Source: Zonotrichia leucophrys gambelii
Lineage: Eukaryota > Chordata > Aves > Passeriformes > Passerellidae
Length of the DNA stretch: 64,000 nucleotides
Direction: 5' to 3'
Assembly (NCBI RefSeq): GCF_028769735.1
Contig: NC_088178.1
Span: 22,518,357 to 22,582,356, forward strand
Positions 45,601-59,269 of the stretch are shown here, in pieces. Each line of letters opens with the position of its first letter. The first letter of the stretch is position 1. The position numbers and the translations under genes were made by a program. The notes below the pieces were generated by a model that did not search any database, had not been told where the DNA came from, and saw nothing but the letters and a program-made list of their open reading frames with translations.

Positions 45601-47459
45601 TATTCAGCGCAACGGGGACGTAGCCACAAGTCAGGCTGCAGTGCTGGCTCCTGCCAACTCCCCTGAAAAGTGAATAACTGGAGAGCTACCTAGCAGAATA
45701 GTCAACAAATGCTCCATGTAGCTCTTCTGGAAACAAATATTATTTGCTTTCCTAGATCCACCCAAATAATGTTGTTTGTTCTGCATAATTGGCTTAAAAA
45801 GAACTAACTGTGTATCATCTTAACCCTATGAAAATGTACTGTAAGTAACTATGGAAAGTTCTTGCCTGTTGGATTCAGAGTATGAGCTGCATGACTTGAA
45901 TTTTAATAATGATCTTTGCTCAATAAAAGTGCCTTTTTCTCTGATGAGGAATCCAACATATTCTTATTTTCCAGTTAATCCATTTCCTGGAAATTTCCAC
46001 TTTCTTGTAGCTTGCTGCTTTAGGGCAACAGAAATCAATAACGAAGTATTTTGTTGTAAGATGAGGTTATTTTTACAGGCTGCGCCACAATGCTTTTTCT
46101 GACATTTTATGATATATAATTATTAGCAATGGGAACCAAAATACTTTTCCCAAGGATTGAAATGATTCTAATATATTTCGTAGCATGTTGACCATGCTTT
46201 TTATCCTTTCTCTTATTTCTTTGTATCCAGATCCAACAAAGCACTTAAAGAAAGCACTATGAGAATTCTTTGACAACCCATTTCCCCCTTGCTGTCCCCT
46301 AACCCCTATTTGGAAACTGAAGTCTTTGTCAAAAATGAAAATTTTAACATAAAGTTCCTGCTTTCGCTGTGTTTTCTGTGGGAAGTGTTTCCTCCCAGCA
46401 GCACTTTGGTAAAGACATGGAGATGGGATAACGGGGGTGGCTCCAGGCTTTACTCTGCTGGGGAAGATGTGGGGTTTTGGCCAAGGCACCCCAGGAGTGG
46501 AGCAGTCTCCAGTAGGTAGGAGTTGGGGATCTGGTTCTCTTGCAAGCCATGGTTTGGGCTGTTCAGGGTTTTCTGAGGAGCACAGGAGAGGGTGGAGCAG
46601 GGCTGCAACACCAAGTCCTCCTACCCCAGGATGGAGTGTAAAAGGCAATGCTCCTGGTTTGGTATGCAAGGGGTTCTAGCACAGAGCTCTGGTTCTCTCA
46701 GCAGTGGTACTGGGGATATCTACCATGGGATGATCCCCAGTGCTCCTAGATTAGTGTTTGAGAATGTCATGGAGCCAGGACCCACTTTTTGGCTCCCTTG
46801 TTGAGTGGGCAAGGGCTGGTACATCTCTCGTCTCCTGTAGTCTTGGCTTTCCTCCATGTTTCAGGAAGAAATTTCCACTAGATTAAAAAAAAAAAAAAAT
46901 TGAGATGGGGAAGACTGGAGGTCAGCTCTAGTGTGTAATCACAGGCTTAATTTGCAGTCATGGACCCCACTGCTTTGAGGTCTGACTTGCTCCACTCTTT
47001 ATAGCAGCCTTTAATTCTATCAGGAGATGTTTGCATCTCATCTGGCCACATTTGAAATCACTCAACAGCAAATGTATCTGAATATATGTGGCATCTTTCC
47101 ATTTCCCTTGGGTGTAGGGAAACCCCACTATCTAGTGAGCTTTATAGGCTTTTAGCCTGAGAGTTAGGGGTTTTAAAATTTCTATAAGCTACCATGGCCC
47201 TCTTTCTGGAGAGGAGCACCAAGTGCTGATGCTACTTACGATGGGAAATACATGGGTTTGCTCTAGGCATCTAAATGAGTGGCTGAGCCTGGTAGCACTG
47301 CTAAAGGAGAAAGAACCTTGTACTGGAGAGGCAGAGTTTCCACTGGAAGCCTGTCCCACTGTGCTGGACAGCCCCTTCACTATCTTGTGGAGCTGCAGCA
47401 CTCTGGGGACATTCTCCATGTTATAAATGGACTTTGTGGCCTCTCGTGTGCATCCAAGT
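42641..47459. other. Gene-free DNA with A/T runs
   Basis: No gene is recognised over 4.8 kb. An A-rich run (42,643-42,669) and a 21-T run (43,125-43,145) are simple sequence. AT-rich parts at about 45,720-46,200 could hold regulatory DNA but show nothing specific. Open frames have no recognisable domain. Confidence 0.5.
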
Positions 47460-47880
47460 GAAGCACAAGCAGGGCTGTATGCGTATTTTGACAACTTTAA
47501 ATTAACATACCATAGCTGCCTAAGTGTTATGACAATGTTCTGTGATCACAGGTCTCGAGGGATGTTTAATGCTTTGGAACAAACCAGTCTCTGGCCTGAA
47601 GTGTCTCAGGTTAGCTGGGGCTGCACCATTGATGGATTTGACCCTGTGAGTTCAGTGGCTCCAGCAGGCTGTTTGCAAGAGTCAAACTCTGGCAAATGAT
47701 CGACTCTGAGCTCAGTTGGAAAGGCTTGTGAAATGAAATCACAGTGCTTTGCCCATTAGGCTTGGGATGAAAAGCGAGCCTGAGAGCTGCCAGTGGCTCA
47801 TATTTCATGTGCAGAGATTTACTTGTATTAGTTAAGATTGCGATGAGTTTGAGAAAGAGAGAGGGAGACAATTTGTAAGC
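47460..47880. promoter_or_regulatory. Weak candidate regulatory block
   Basis: AT-balanced sequence with TTTAAATTAACATACC, ATGTTTAATGC, ATTAGTTAAG and isolated CpG (TATGCGTATT, TCTCGAGGG, GATCGACT, AAGCGAGC, TTGCGATG). No repeat or frame explains it. The call rests on composition only. Confidence 0.28.
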
Positions 47881-50800
47881 CAACACAGAAATAATACTTC
47901 CCTATAGTAAGTGTGTAATGAGAACTGGTGCTTTTATTGGATTGAATAAGTTCAGATTGTTTTTAAGATATACATGTTTTGAACAGTGAACTGTATCACT
48001 TGTGATTGACCTCCTGTGTTATTTTTACATCACTTCTTATTTCTCTACATCCTGAGTTTGCTTCTGAGACTTTCATTCCTATTCCTCTGCTCTTTTCTTT
48101 TCACACCTCTTCCCTTAATCTTTCCTGCTCTGGCTTTGGAAGTCTGTTTCCTTTTAATGGACATCTAATATTTGTCATAGTGAGTGCACACTTTGCACTA
48201 AGCAGGTCTCTAGGATGTGATTGCAGCACATGTAAGCAAACTTGAGCTGGTTTTAATCAGAAAGCAATGTACCCACGGCATCAAAGAGCCCTAAAGATCT
48301 TTGCTTGTGGCTTGCAGCAGATCCATTAACCAATGTAGCAGTGTCCCTCACTGCCTTGGTGCTTGCTGTGGACCTCAGATCTGGTAGAAAGAGCAAATTC
48401 ATCTACAATGCTGGGTCTGGCAGAGTCCCCACCACAGCTGCATGCCACAGTCCTGCCTGGTTGCTGACAGATTTCCCTGTAACTTCAAGGTTTTGGCACT
48501 AGAATCTAATGGTTGAGGGCAAGAATTTAATTAAACTTTGGATAGAAGAAAGCTGCCCATCTACTGGATCCCTTCCAGAGCAAGTGAGCTCTCTCACAGT
48601 AAGTAAGGGAGGCTATTTCAACTGATTTAATACTCCTTGGCTTTGGATGTTGCTTCCTCTTTGGTATAGGATTTTATTTCTTCCATCCTTTGCATTTGAT
48701 GACTAGAACAAGATACAGATCTTGCCAGTTTGCTTTGAGATATATCTACCATTTCCCAAAGAGAGTGCCAGCTGTTGGGCTTGGGCAGGTGATTTCAGAC
48801 CCACTTTCTGTGAAATCAGGGGTTGGGTGCTTTAATTTTGGCCTGATTTTCTGAATGAGCTGAGCATCTATCTGCCTTCTGAACATCTTCTAGGGCTCCC
48901 TACAGAGCACCCTCCAGTATTGTTGACCCTTAACAAGCAGTGGTAATGAGGGTTTAGCATGGTTTATTATTTGCCTGTGCTTCCATTGGACTCAGGAACA
49001 GACGGGGAAGACCAGTCTGTGAGCAGGAAAAAAAATAATCAACATATCAGCCCTGCCCTAACTCACTTCCAGACTAGTAGTGACCTGTGTTTCCCAGCTT
49101 GCTGTAGGCAAACAGGAATGGCTAGGGAATACTGGAGTCATTGAACTAATGTAGAGGTCCAGAGGTTACACTGTGTTTTAGAGTAAGAGACAGAGATAAG
49201 AGAGAAATTTATAGATATATATATAATGTGTGTGTGTACATATATATATATATGTATATATGAAATTTTTCATTCTGGAATTGCACTGCTGCTTGTCCTG
49301 TGTGGAAGTACTTATCCATACCTATAGTGGATATGCTGGTGGTATACATGTAGGTGGAGCATTAAGAGATCAGAAAATTCCTCAAATCTCATTTACGGCA
49401 GAACTAGGTACCAAACTTGTTTTAAAGGAGGTTAAATTGAAGCTGTTGAAAAGCTGTTGAAGAATTTCTGACAGAAAACTGGGATTTCAACCAAGAGGAT
49501 TTGGTTCCCCTGGGTAATTTCTGGTTTTCATCAGGCCCTGATCATACAGTCTAACTCTCCACATACCTCCATTGTTCATCAAACTGGGCAAGCATGGAAT
49601 ATTTTTTGCCCTGACGCCTTCTGCCAAAATTTCTGTGTAAAAAAAGGAAAGCTGATTATTATTTTTGCCAGCCCTCCCTTTGTGTGCTTAAAGCCTCCAT
49701 AACGCACCATGTTCAGCTAGGATATCTCTAGGTGGGCTCATTCCTGTACTGAAAGTGAGAGGAAAGCAGCTGCGTCCCTCTTGCAGAGTGCCCCTCCAAG
49801 GATTTGGAGAACATTTAAGCAGTCAGCTACAAAAGGAAAGGGCCAGGAGAAATGAGAATAGTGGGGGTAGAGCTTGTCTTTGATTGTGGCTGTGGCAGCA
49901 AAGCCATGTACTGTCAGATCTGCTGGGAAGTTGCTGCCAATTGGTGAAGACAAAGTGGAATGAAGCTCCCTCCAGGGAGCAGAGCTGCTGTTCCCAGCAC
50001 AAGGGCCCAGAGTTTCACCAGCAGAGGCTGTGATCACTCTTGGTTGGGTCACACTTGATGGTTCCTGAGCAGCTCACATCCCCTTCCTTCCTGCTTTGGG
50101 GGAATTTCCTCGGCTCAGCTGGAATCTGGAGGTAGGGTGGGTCCACGAGAACATCCCTGTGTTTTTTAGGTTTAAGTCTTCATTAGGAATCTGTTCCATA
50201 AACATCTCTTGCAGGCTGTTTTCAGACAAAGATCCTGCCAGGGGCTGGTGATGCAGGTCACTCCAAACCCAGTGATGTTACCCTGCTCTCTGCCCCTCAC
50301 TTTGCAAATGTTTTTCTCATTTGTTCCATGGTGACTTTCGAACTGCCCCTGTTTTAAGACTGAAATGAGAGAGATAAAATGTTTTTAATTTTAATTAAAA
50401 CAAAGTTTATTTTATTTCATTAGCTCTCCATGTTATTTCAGGGCCTGACAGTAAAGTTATATGTTACCCTGTGGGTACTTCTAATTGTGTTACGAGGTTT
50501 CTAGTTCATTCTGTCCAGAACAGTTTGACTCCTGTGCTGAGCTCCATCCTCCTGCAGCCTTGAACCAGCACAGCTAATGAAAAACACTCCAGTAATAACA
50601 TGGGGCTCTCAAGGGCTCCAGATAATTGGAGAAAGGTACTATTAATTTTACTGGAAGGCAAGCCGGCTGAGCACTGAGAGCCTACTGCTAAAGATACCAA
50701 GAAACAGGGCCTGATCACTTTGGAGGAAAGATAAGAACGTGGAAACTGGTCAAAGTAAACCTACAGATCTAGAGAAAACATTCTGTGAGTGAATGTCAGT

Positions 50801-51989
50801 GTAGGGACAGGTCAGACTGAGGCGGCTCTTGCTCTAGTGAATTCCTGTGGGTGTGGCAGGGGGTCGGATCCTCTCCTGCCATCCTGTTGGGAGATGCATT
50901 CCCAATGGAGTAACTTCTAAGAGTCCAGTGGGAAAATAACAAGCTCAGGGTAGAAATTTGAGCTGTCAAGGCTTTTTCCCCCCTCTCCAGTATGCAAGAA
51001 TAGTTCTTGCTCTGTCCTAGGAATATTTGAGTTGTGCCTGGAGACCTGGTCCCTCTGCTGCCTGTGGCAGCATGAGCACAACACACTTGGAAAAGAGAGA
51101 TAGGAAACCAAGAGGAGGCTGCTGGGGGTCGTGCCCCCTGCAAAAGCCTTTCCCAATTCATTAGGAGTTACAGATTTGCTTAAATCCCAATCGTAAATCC
51201 TGGTATCTTGTGCAGTGTGAACCCAGGGTGGCTGTAAAACACTTTTGCAGGGGGACCTGAATAGAGAATTACACCGATTTAGAGGTGTTTTGTCTGGTGT
51301 CCCTGGTATGGCTGCTGCTGAAGTTTTGGTGCCTGGAATTTATTTGCTCCAGCAGAGAAGGTGCAAAGGGAGAGGTGTGACAGTTTAATTCTTCTCTTGT
51401 GTTCCTTACACAGTTATAATGTTTTCAAGAAAATATTTAATAGGCGTTTAAGGCTGAATGAATCATGTGTGAAATGGAAGGGTGTTTTGAGGATAGTTGG
51501 TACAGCAGGATAGAGGAGGTTCCAATTTCCTTACTTTGTCCTAGGGATCAGGACCACAGAAAGCAGATAGGATCCTAATTTCCAGTACCAGAACCTCTGA
51601 CTCAATGGGTCAAATCTTTGTCTCTTTTCTGTCCTATTTGCTGGTGCATGGGGAAGTATTATCTCAAGATTGGATAGTGCATCGGTTGTCTTGCTACTTT
51701 CCCTCCTTGTTTCTCTTGTTGGTTGGCATTGTAGACTTAGATAATTTTGTAAAAATATGAAATTCTTTTAAGTTGTTTGATCCAGTTTGGATTTCCAACT
51801 GGATTGCACTGTGCTTAACCTTCAGTATGTTATTGTTTTAGTAGTGTTGTCCAATATGAATAACACCTTATACCATAACATCCTCAGTGGATGTAGAAGG
51901 AAGTTCCAGAAAGAGCTGGAAAGGGTTCCAGGAAAGTCAAGCTGTATGGCTTGTTTGATTTTTCTGTTTAGCTGCCTAAAGTAGCCAGA
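47881..51989. other. Gene-free DNA with a TA/TG microsatellite
   Basis: No gene over 4.1 kb. A compound (TA)n/(TG)n repeat lies at 49,211-49,261. An AT-rich segment at about 50,385-50,425 contains TTTTAATTTTAATTAAAAC. The rest is CpG-poor mixed sequence. Confidence 0.5.
49211..49261. repeat. Compound TA/TG microsatellite
   Basis: ATAGATATATATATA, then TGTGTGTGTG, then ACATATATATATATATG-type units. Likely variable in length. Confidence 0.85.
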
Positions 51990-52320
51990 GAAGGGGGAAT
52001 AAAAACATTACAAAGGATATGTTGCTGGATAAAAGATATTCCATTACAAACCCTGTCAACATTAATAACTTGCATCTCTTCAGTAGTGCTCTGAGCTGTC
52101 AATAAGAAACAGGAATCAACCAAGATTAAAACTGATCTGTCAGAAAGGAGATTGTATCAGAAAGATAATAGAATCAAATTAATTTATGATGAGGAGATTT
52201 CACAACAGACAACAAGGCAATACTGAAAACCACAGTCCAATGTAATCCCTTTGAAGAAACATTGTACTTATTACAGCTGTGATGATTGCAAATGTTTGGT
52301 TTAAAAGTCTGTGTTGCAGT
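51990..52320. promoter_or_regulatory. Weak candidate AT-rich regulatory block
   Basis: AT-rich sequence with several homeodomain-like and SOX-like cores (AACATTAATAAC, TCAAATTAATTTATG, AACAAGG). No repeat family or frame. Low confidence. Confidence 0.25.
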
Positions 52321-55300
52321 CTGGAGGAAAAAACCCAGGCTATTTATGGTCTCCAGTTTTTTAAAGATGGGAGCTAAAGAAAATAAGCCTGGAGAAATAT
52401 GAGCTGAAGCTTAATATTTCCGTCTTCATTTAAGAAGGGGTGGTTAGAAAATAGACCTGCCAGCCTGAAGGAAATTGGGATGTGTCAACATTTTGTAGGG
52501 TTTTTGAAATTTTTGGTTCTTGGTTAAGATTAAAAAGTCAAAATAACCTGTTTCCAGTGAATAAGAAGTTTTGATGTAATAGTGAAAAAATATTTAACTC
52601 TGTCATTTTCTTCACAAAGTTAAACTGCTTCAAAACAATTCACATTTGCAATTAACATTTTGACTTGGAAAAACATGATTTTAAACTCAGCTTGGTCCAG
52701 GATACCTCACTTCTGACTGGAAAGTGAAACGTCATGTTTCGAAAGGATACTTTTGATTTTATAGCTGTACTTTCATAGAATTTGCCATATTCTCTTTTTT
52801 GGGGAATGGGAGGAAGATGTCACCTGGATTAAACAAGGGTGAAGGAGAGGGAAGAAAAGAGATTTTCTGGTAGTGCAAAATTAGGGCTATATCCGTATCC
52901 CTACTGAATTTTCTTAGTGGTTAATGCATATGAAGCAGCCAATCTCCCATGGTTTGAGATCTCCCCTCGTTACTCACTTTGATCCTGATCTTCCCTTCCC
53001 TGTATGCCACTGGATAGGGCACACAGTTGGGCTGCCTTTGGAGTGGGATCGGTTTGTGCTGTTCAGTATAATTGGGAAGGTCTGTGACTCATTTTTATTA
53101 GTCCTGGAGATGCCTTCATAAACCTGACTGAAGGGCTTGTAGGGTGAACGTGGTGAAATAGTCCTCTTCTCTTTCCTGAGCCAAAGCAAGTGAGGTACAA
53201 CCAAAGCAGGCCTTGGATGTGCCTTGTCTTGTTGCACATCCTGCATCATCCTGTTTGGCAGACAACAAATATCCCTTTGCTATATCTGAGTGGGGCCTCT
53301 GAGGTCTCAAACAGCCCAATACTGACTTTGAAGCCTGAGATGTGCCAGCACTGCCCTCCCCCAAAGGGGAAGGGGCTGGGTGCTGTTGAGAATTGTGGCA
53401 AGGGCTGTTTCCACACCTGCATGCCTGGAGGCAGGGGGTGAAAACAGCAGATTTTGGGGATGGAGTCTTGGTTTTGTTCTGACTGGTACCATAACTCAAG
53501 GAAGCCCAAACTCATGGTTTAGGTAGCAAGAGGATGAGGTCTGGAGCTGCCCTTTCCATGCCAGTGGTGTGTGTGTGTTGCTGTGACAAGCCCTGCTGGC
53601 TGTTTTGGAGCAGGTGCTGTGTGGGGGGAAGGCAATGCTCCCTCCCCTTCCTCTTCCACCCTCTTTCATCACCCACAAAGGGACCTGTGCTCCAGCTGAA
53701 TTGAACTTCCTCCAGTGGCTCCAGATGTGTTTGAGGAGTCTGCCTGCCTCTTTTCACCACCCCATCCTCTTTTTGCTGGAAGTTTCTGCCATCAGTGTTG
53801 CTGGATGTGGAAATCTGTGGCTGCAATCAAACTGAGAGGTGGGAATACCCAGGACAGTCCAGTATCCAGGACTCCCTCACCCCCTGTGTTGCTTACAAAT
53901 CAAAATAGGCAACCCGAATTTCAACTGTGCTTCTAAAGGGATGAATCCCTTGGTTCCTTCTTGCCTGTGCTGGTGCCTGCCAGGCTGTGTGTGGGCACTG
54001 TCCACAGTGCACTTAGCACTGACTCCCCTCCGGCTTAATGACAAGTTCTCACTTTGTTTGTTGCTGTTTGTTTTGTTTTGTTTTTTCTCCTTCCAGCCAA
54101 GCTGACATTTAATTCTGCCTCAGCCAGTTAAATATAACCCTGAAACCTGTGGGTGAGAAAATGTGGCTCTCTGTCACGCTCATTTCAGAGGAGCCAATTA
54201 GCAATGGTGATCCTTGGGACTTGGCAGCCTCTTCCCAGGCACCTGGCAGCCCTGGCCCTGCCTGTCATTCTTGGGGTAATGTGCTAGGAAATGGTCTCGT
54301 GGTTTACTAAGAAAAGCAAAACAAACTCCCTCTTCCCCGCCTTTGCAACCCAACAACCTGTGGGCATAATTGATTTGCAAGATTTGCAGTCAGGATGTGG
54401 CTTTGTTGCAGATGAAGCTGGTGAATAACCTGCTCCTTGCTGGCTCTTTGCCTGATTCTCCTTGGTCCAGCAATTTTCCACATTGAAAGGCATCCAGTTT
54501 GGAGGTGCTAATGGGACATAGCTCCCTCTTCTACCTCACCCTTTCTTTTATCAGCTTAATTTCCCTTTCCTCTTTCCCTGCTGCAGTGCTGATGCTATGC
54601 CTCCCATCCCTGTGGTCTCTACCAGGGGCTGCTTTCCTCCCAGGTGTAAATTCACCTCCCATTGTGCTGGGTCAGGACACAGGGTGTCCAGCCCAGTGCT
54701 GTGTGTGGTTCTGCTTGCTGAAGTTAGGAAAAATGAGATGAGAGTGAGTCTTCTTCTGACATTTCCTCTATGCAGGAAGTTTAGCAAAATGGTGGGGTGG
54801 AGTCATTGGTGGGCCTGGCATTGAATTTGTCTTGTCCTCTTTATATTTTTTATTATTTTAACTCAACTCTGAAAGGGTTCTTGGTCTCCAAAATGCCTTA
54901 AAGGCTTCTGCTGCTGGTGTCTATTTTCCTGGTTTCTTCAGCAGTGGCCCTTTTCTTGCAGTACTGTGAGAAACTGGTTAATTTTGTCCCCCTGTGTTAT
55001 GTGTGGTTTGCCCTCTCTTTACATGGAAAACATCAGAAGCTGCATCAGTGCAACTGTTCTTTTCTGAGTTTGCAGGTAACAGGATCAACAAAAAAAAAAG
55101 GTAGGAAACCTGGGCTAGTTTAAGCCATTTATGGATGGTTTATGCAGATCTCTGCTGTGTCTGAGCCAGGGCTCTCTTTCCTTCCCAGAAATGCTCCTCC
55201 CTGACTCCCTTATGCTTTTAGGACCTGCATTTTCATTTGCAGTTTCTACTTCTGGCGTGATTCCTGCCAAGCTGGTCATGGTGCAAGGTGAACCTCCAGG

Positions 55301-55989
55301 GTGGAGGACGCCTGTGTTGTCCATTAGGTGCTGGTGAACGAGGACAGCTGGGGCCACCATCAGCCCTCTGGCCCTTGTGCAGTTGGCTCCTGGTGGTGAT
55401 CACAGAGCAGGCAACACAATGGCAAACCAGCAAACAGATGAACGCATGATATTCATAAAAGAGCAGGGGTGATTCCCTGTCTGTTGCAGCAGGAGTTGAG
55501 TATTAACTCTGTGCTGTTCTCTGGGGTTTAGCTGCTGTCTGTTATCACTTCTTACCTGGCAGTCCTGTGTGGTGCCATGTAACATCTATTCTTGTGTCCT
55601 GCTGGTACCTGGCTGTGGAGTGGTGTGATCCAAAATCCCCTGCAGGTGAAGGAGATGGAGGAAAGCTGCCTGAAACCACTGGACAAGCAGTGCCCACAGG
55701 CATTAATTGGCGTGGAGACAGTGATGGTTTGATAGCTCTCTGAACCCATCTCCAGTTTTCAATGCATGTGCGGGGAATGGCCCATCTTTGGTTTTTCTGA
55801 CTTAAAATGAAGCATGATGGATATCTTGTGCATGGTGCTTAGACATCGTCATCACTTCTGTGTTTTTCAATTGGCTGTGGATTATCTTCAAAACATTTGC
55901 AGCAAAATAGTTCCTCAAAACAATATTAGTGTTCTTAGTGCTGAGACTTATTTTCCTTGTGCTCCTTTGATTTTTATCTTCTCTGCATT
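52321..55989. other. Gene-free DNA
   Basis: No gene is recognised over 3.7 kb. A short TTTTG-type run (about 54,064-54,087) is simple sequence. CpG is rare and open frames are short. Confidence 0.5.
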
Positions 55990-56545
55990 CTCTGTACGTC
56001 ACCCTAACAAGTTGTAGAGGCTGGACAGTGTCCACATCACATCAATACTGAATTTCATTATATACAAACATCAATCTGGCTCTGGGCTGCCTTTTTAAAC
56101 TGTCATCCAACCTGGTGGTATTCAGTTTCTGTTTAGGTCTGACCGTGGAAAAGCATTGCTTCAAAGCTTGTTCCCCATAATGTTCAGATCAAAACAGTTC
56201 CTCCGTGTGTTTATAATAAAAATATATTTTCACCAGCTCTTGGGAGCATTGACATTTTCATCAAGGCAATTTTCTATGGCCCCAATCCATCACAGCACAC
56301 GAGCTGTTCCATTGGTTCCAATACAACTACTCATTGCTTAAAGTAAATTGTTTGCTTAAAAGCTTGTTGGATCAGGGCCTATAAGTGAGAAAAGATTGCT
56401 GATTAGAAAGCACATTTGTTTCTGTTGTGGGATTTGATGGCAAATTAAGGACACTAGGAGGATTCAAAGATTAATACCTCTGTATTTTGGGAAAGAAATA
56501 CTTTAATACTTTCACATTATCGAGGCCCTGTAATAAACAGAGATT

Positions 56546-56553
56546 ATGCAAAT
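56546..56553 (+). promoter_or_regulatory. Octamer motif ATGCAAAT
   Basis: An exact ATGCAAAT, the POU-domain octamer, inside the densest candidate block. One exact 8-base match can occur by chance; the setting makes it worth noting. Confidence 0.4.
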
Positions 56554-57823
56554 GGGACACTAAACACCAAATCCCAGACATTAATGGGGTTCAGTGAGAG
56601 CAAACTGAAGGCAGAATTAATCTCTGAGAGACCTAAATGGCTATTTTCATGCTTATGAACTTAACATACTTTCAACTTCACCTTAATGAAAGACACACTC
56701 AGCTCACTGTTAAAAGAGGCACTTAAAAGGTATTAGAGGCATAAGTCCAGCTGTTACAAACTCCAATAAATTTGGATTAGGTCTCCACTGTTTGAGTTGC
56801 GTGTGTGGGTGCCTGACCTCAAAGCAAGTTGTTGGTTTTTTAACTTATTGATATATAGCATTACATCAGGTTAATTACGCCTCGCTGTATTTCATGTCGT
56901 CTCGGCACAAACCCGCGCGCATCGTCTTGTGGGGAGCAGGGATTTGGGAGCCCTTGGAGGGCTGGGGGGTGCTGGCCACCCGCCCACCACCAGCCCTCCC
57001 TGGAGATGGATGCTTTGCAGAGGCGGCTGCTTGGTTTTACAGTATACAACTGGCTCCCTGCCCTTCCTTTTCCACCCCACCCCATTCCATATTTTCATTC
57101 CCTGGGGTGACTTCCCTTCACCTCGCTCGATAACAGAGCTTATTTTAAAATTTTTATTTTGGTGCATTGGGGCAAAATGCCCGATGTCACAGAACAGAAT
57201 TAAGAGTTTGAATTGATGGGGCTTTATGAATTTTGTCTCACTGGATCAAATATTTGGTCCTTGTGCTGTTTTGCTGTGAATTCCTGGCCACCCATGAAAG
57301 GGATTGTGCATGGGTAGAGCACGTTCAGATTTATGGCTGCATCTGTGTAGATGGGTCGAGATAACAGCAAACCTTTTGCTCTGAAGGCACTGCAGCCGCC
57401 ACGACAAAAGAGATGGCTTAAAATTGCATTTCCATTTAAAGTAACACCAAGCAGCCAGCCCAGCCATGTGAGGGAAATATAAAGCTCTGCGATAGGGAGC
57501 GAATGAGGAGAGGGGGGGAAAAACCTGGGTTGCAAGTAACTAAAATAGATGAAGTGGAACAGTTGGAAGTCCCAACTTGAGTGACAAGGGAGAAAGAAGA
57601 GATCCAAAGTCAGCACCAGATGACTCCAGTCTCACATCCCATCTCTCTCCCCCCCTCTTTGCCACTGTTGCCGCCACTTTCCCAGTAAAGGCAAGAAAAA
57701 AACAGAACGTCTTTTCCAGATTTGGGGGCTGAGCGGCCTCACATGTTGACACAGCAATAATTTTTAATGAGAAATTTTTAGTATTTGTGTGGGAGAAGTT
57801 AGTGTTGTGTACACAGATGCCTC

Positions 57824-57880
57824 TCCGGCCACCACACCGCGGTCCGGCCCGGCCGCGTCCCCTCCGGCACGGCCCGCGGG
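57824..57880. other. Miniature CpG island in the desert
   Basis: About 57 bases hold eleven CpG, including two CCGCGG sites, while the flanks are AT-rich with few CpG. The patch is far smaller than a promoter island. It may be a protected element core or a small GC-rich repeat. No reading frame with a recognisable domain crosses it. Confidence 0.6.
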
Positions 57881-58500
57881 GTCCCAAGGCAGATTCCTTT
57901 CAGGCGAAGGGAAACATTTAGGATTGCTCACCTTTGAACTGCATGCGATGGTGTTTACCTTGGCAAGACAAAGTGGCAGTTTTACAGATATTAAAAACAG
58001 TCCTGAGGGGAATCTGGAGGCCTTCCTATATTTTAATCACCCAATTTAGCCAGCCTGAGGACTCGGCTGGAGGGAAAATATGTGGCAAATCTTGTTTTGT
58101 TTTGTTTTATCTTTTAAAAAGGAGATTTAACAGAAAATAGCCCAGTGCTAAAACAAGAAGGGAGAAAAATAATGTGCATTTTAGTTTTTATTCCCTTCCC
58201 TCTGGAAAAAAAAAGTGGGAATTCTCATATTAATCCATAGCACCTCCACGCTCCATATGGTTTCTTTTTTGGCATTTCCTGCTGGGCTGTGCTCTACCTC
58301 AGCTAACCCTGCTCCCCTTGCTCTCCCCGGGTGCGTTCCTCTTCTAATTTGATTTCTACCTGTCAGGAAAGATGGGTGCAAATGCGTTTTGCCCACATCT
58401 TGAGGCAAGATATCCCCTCCCTGCCAGCACTCCCTCTGGTGTGCACGATTAAAAAGAAAATTGGGTTTTCGTGGGGGAAGAGATTCAAAGGAGTCATGAG

Positions 58501-59269
58501 TGATGTCTGAAGTTATGCTGAGGTCAGGACCTTGCTTATTGATTTTCTAACACAGCAGAACCATGTACAAAAGGAAGACACCCCCTTGCCTCCCCCTGAT
58601 CCAAGATACTCCTCCAGCTTGTAAAAAAAAAAGAAAAAAAAATTTAAAAAAGGGAAAAAAAAATCTGGCTGCAAGCAGTCAGGCTTCAACCGGGCTGTCA
58701 GACAGCTCTCTGCAGGAACACAATCCATGTTGATTTTACAGAGAAGGTTGTTATCCACATTTCACCACTGATTTATTGTTTTTTAACCAGCTCCTTATGG
58801 TAGACTTTTTTTTTTTTTTTTAAGGTCCTTTTGCACTTTGTGAGGAGATTCACTAGTGGTGGGATGGAGGTGGAGGTGCTGGTGCCCTGCTTTTGCCAAG
58901 CTGGGCAGGAGCAGGGGGAGCTCTGCCATCCTCCAGCCCCTGCCACCAGTCACCTGTGATGCTGTCCTTAATACTGGTCGGAATTTATAAGTGCTATGGC
59001 CAAGGTCCAGTAATAAACTCTTGGACCTACTCTGCCTGTGGGCACCTGTGGGGCAGCCTGGCTTTGAGGTTCTGAGAGCTCTCCAGTTGTTTCAAGGATA
59101 AGATGGGTATGTTGGAGACAGGTCTGAGGAAGCCCTGCAGAACTGAAGTGGCCAAACACGTCCTGTCGCCTACATCTGCAGAATTCATTAGGCAAGCTTG
59201 ATTGGCCTTTGTTAAACAAAGATGGGATAAGGTTTCATACTTTTTCTGTGGGAGTCGAGCTAGAGTTTC
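58501..59269. other. Gene-free DNA with A and T runs
   Basis: A-rich sequence at about 58,622-58,662 and a 16-T run at 58,806-58,821 are simple repeats. Otherwise nothing is recognised. Confidence 0.5.

Larger units (their letters stand above)
55990..58500. promoter_or_regulatory. Dense cluster of candidate conserved non-coding elements
   Basis: About 2.5 kb with little simple repeat, no recognised mobile element, many AT-rich cores and retained CpG. It includes an octamer site at 56546-56553 and TTAATACC, TTAATGGGG and GAATTAATC cores. CpG-containing segments lie at 56,878-56,930 and 57,350-57,500, and a GC island at 57,824-57,880. A homeodomain-like TTTTTAATGAG lies near 57,763. It looks like a long-range enhancer cluster for FOXD2 or a neighbouring gene. 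Conservation is inferred, not measured. Confidence 0.42.
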
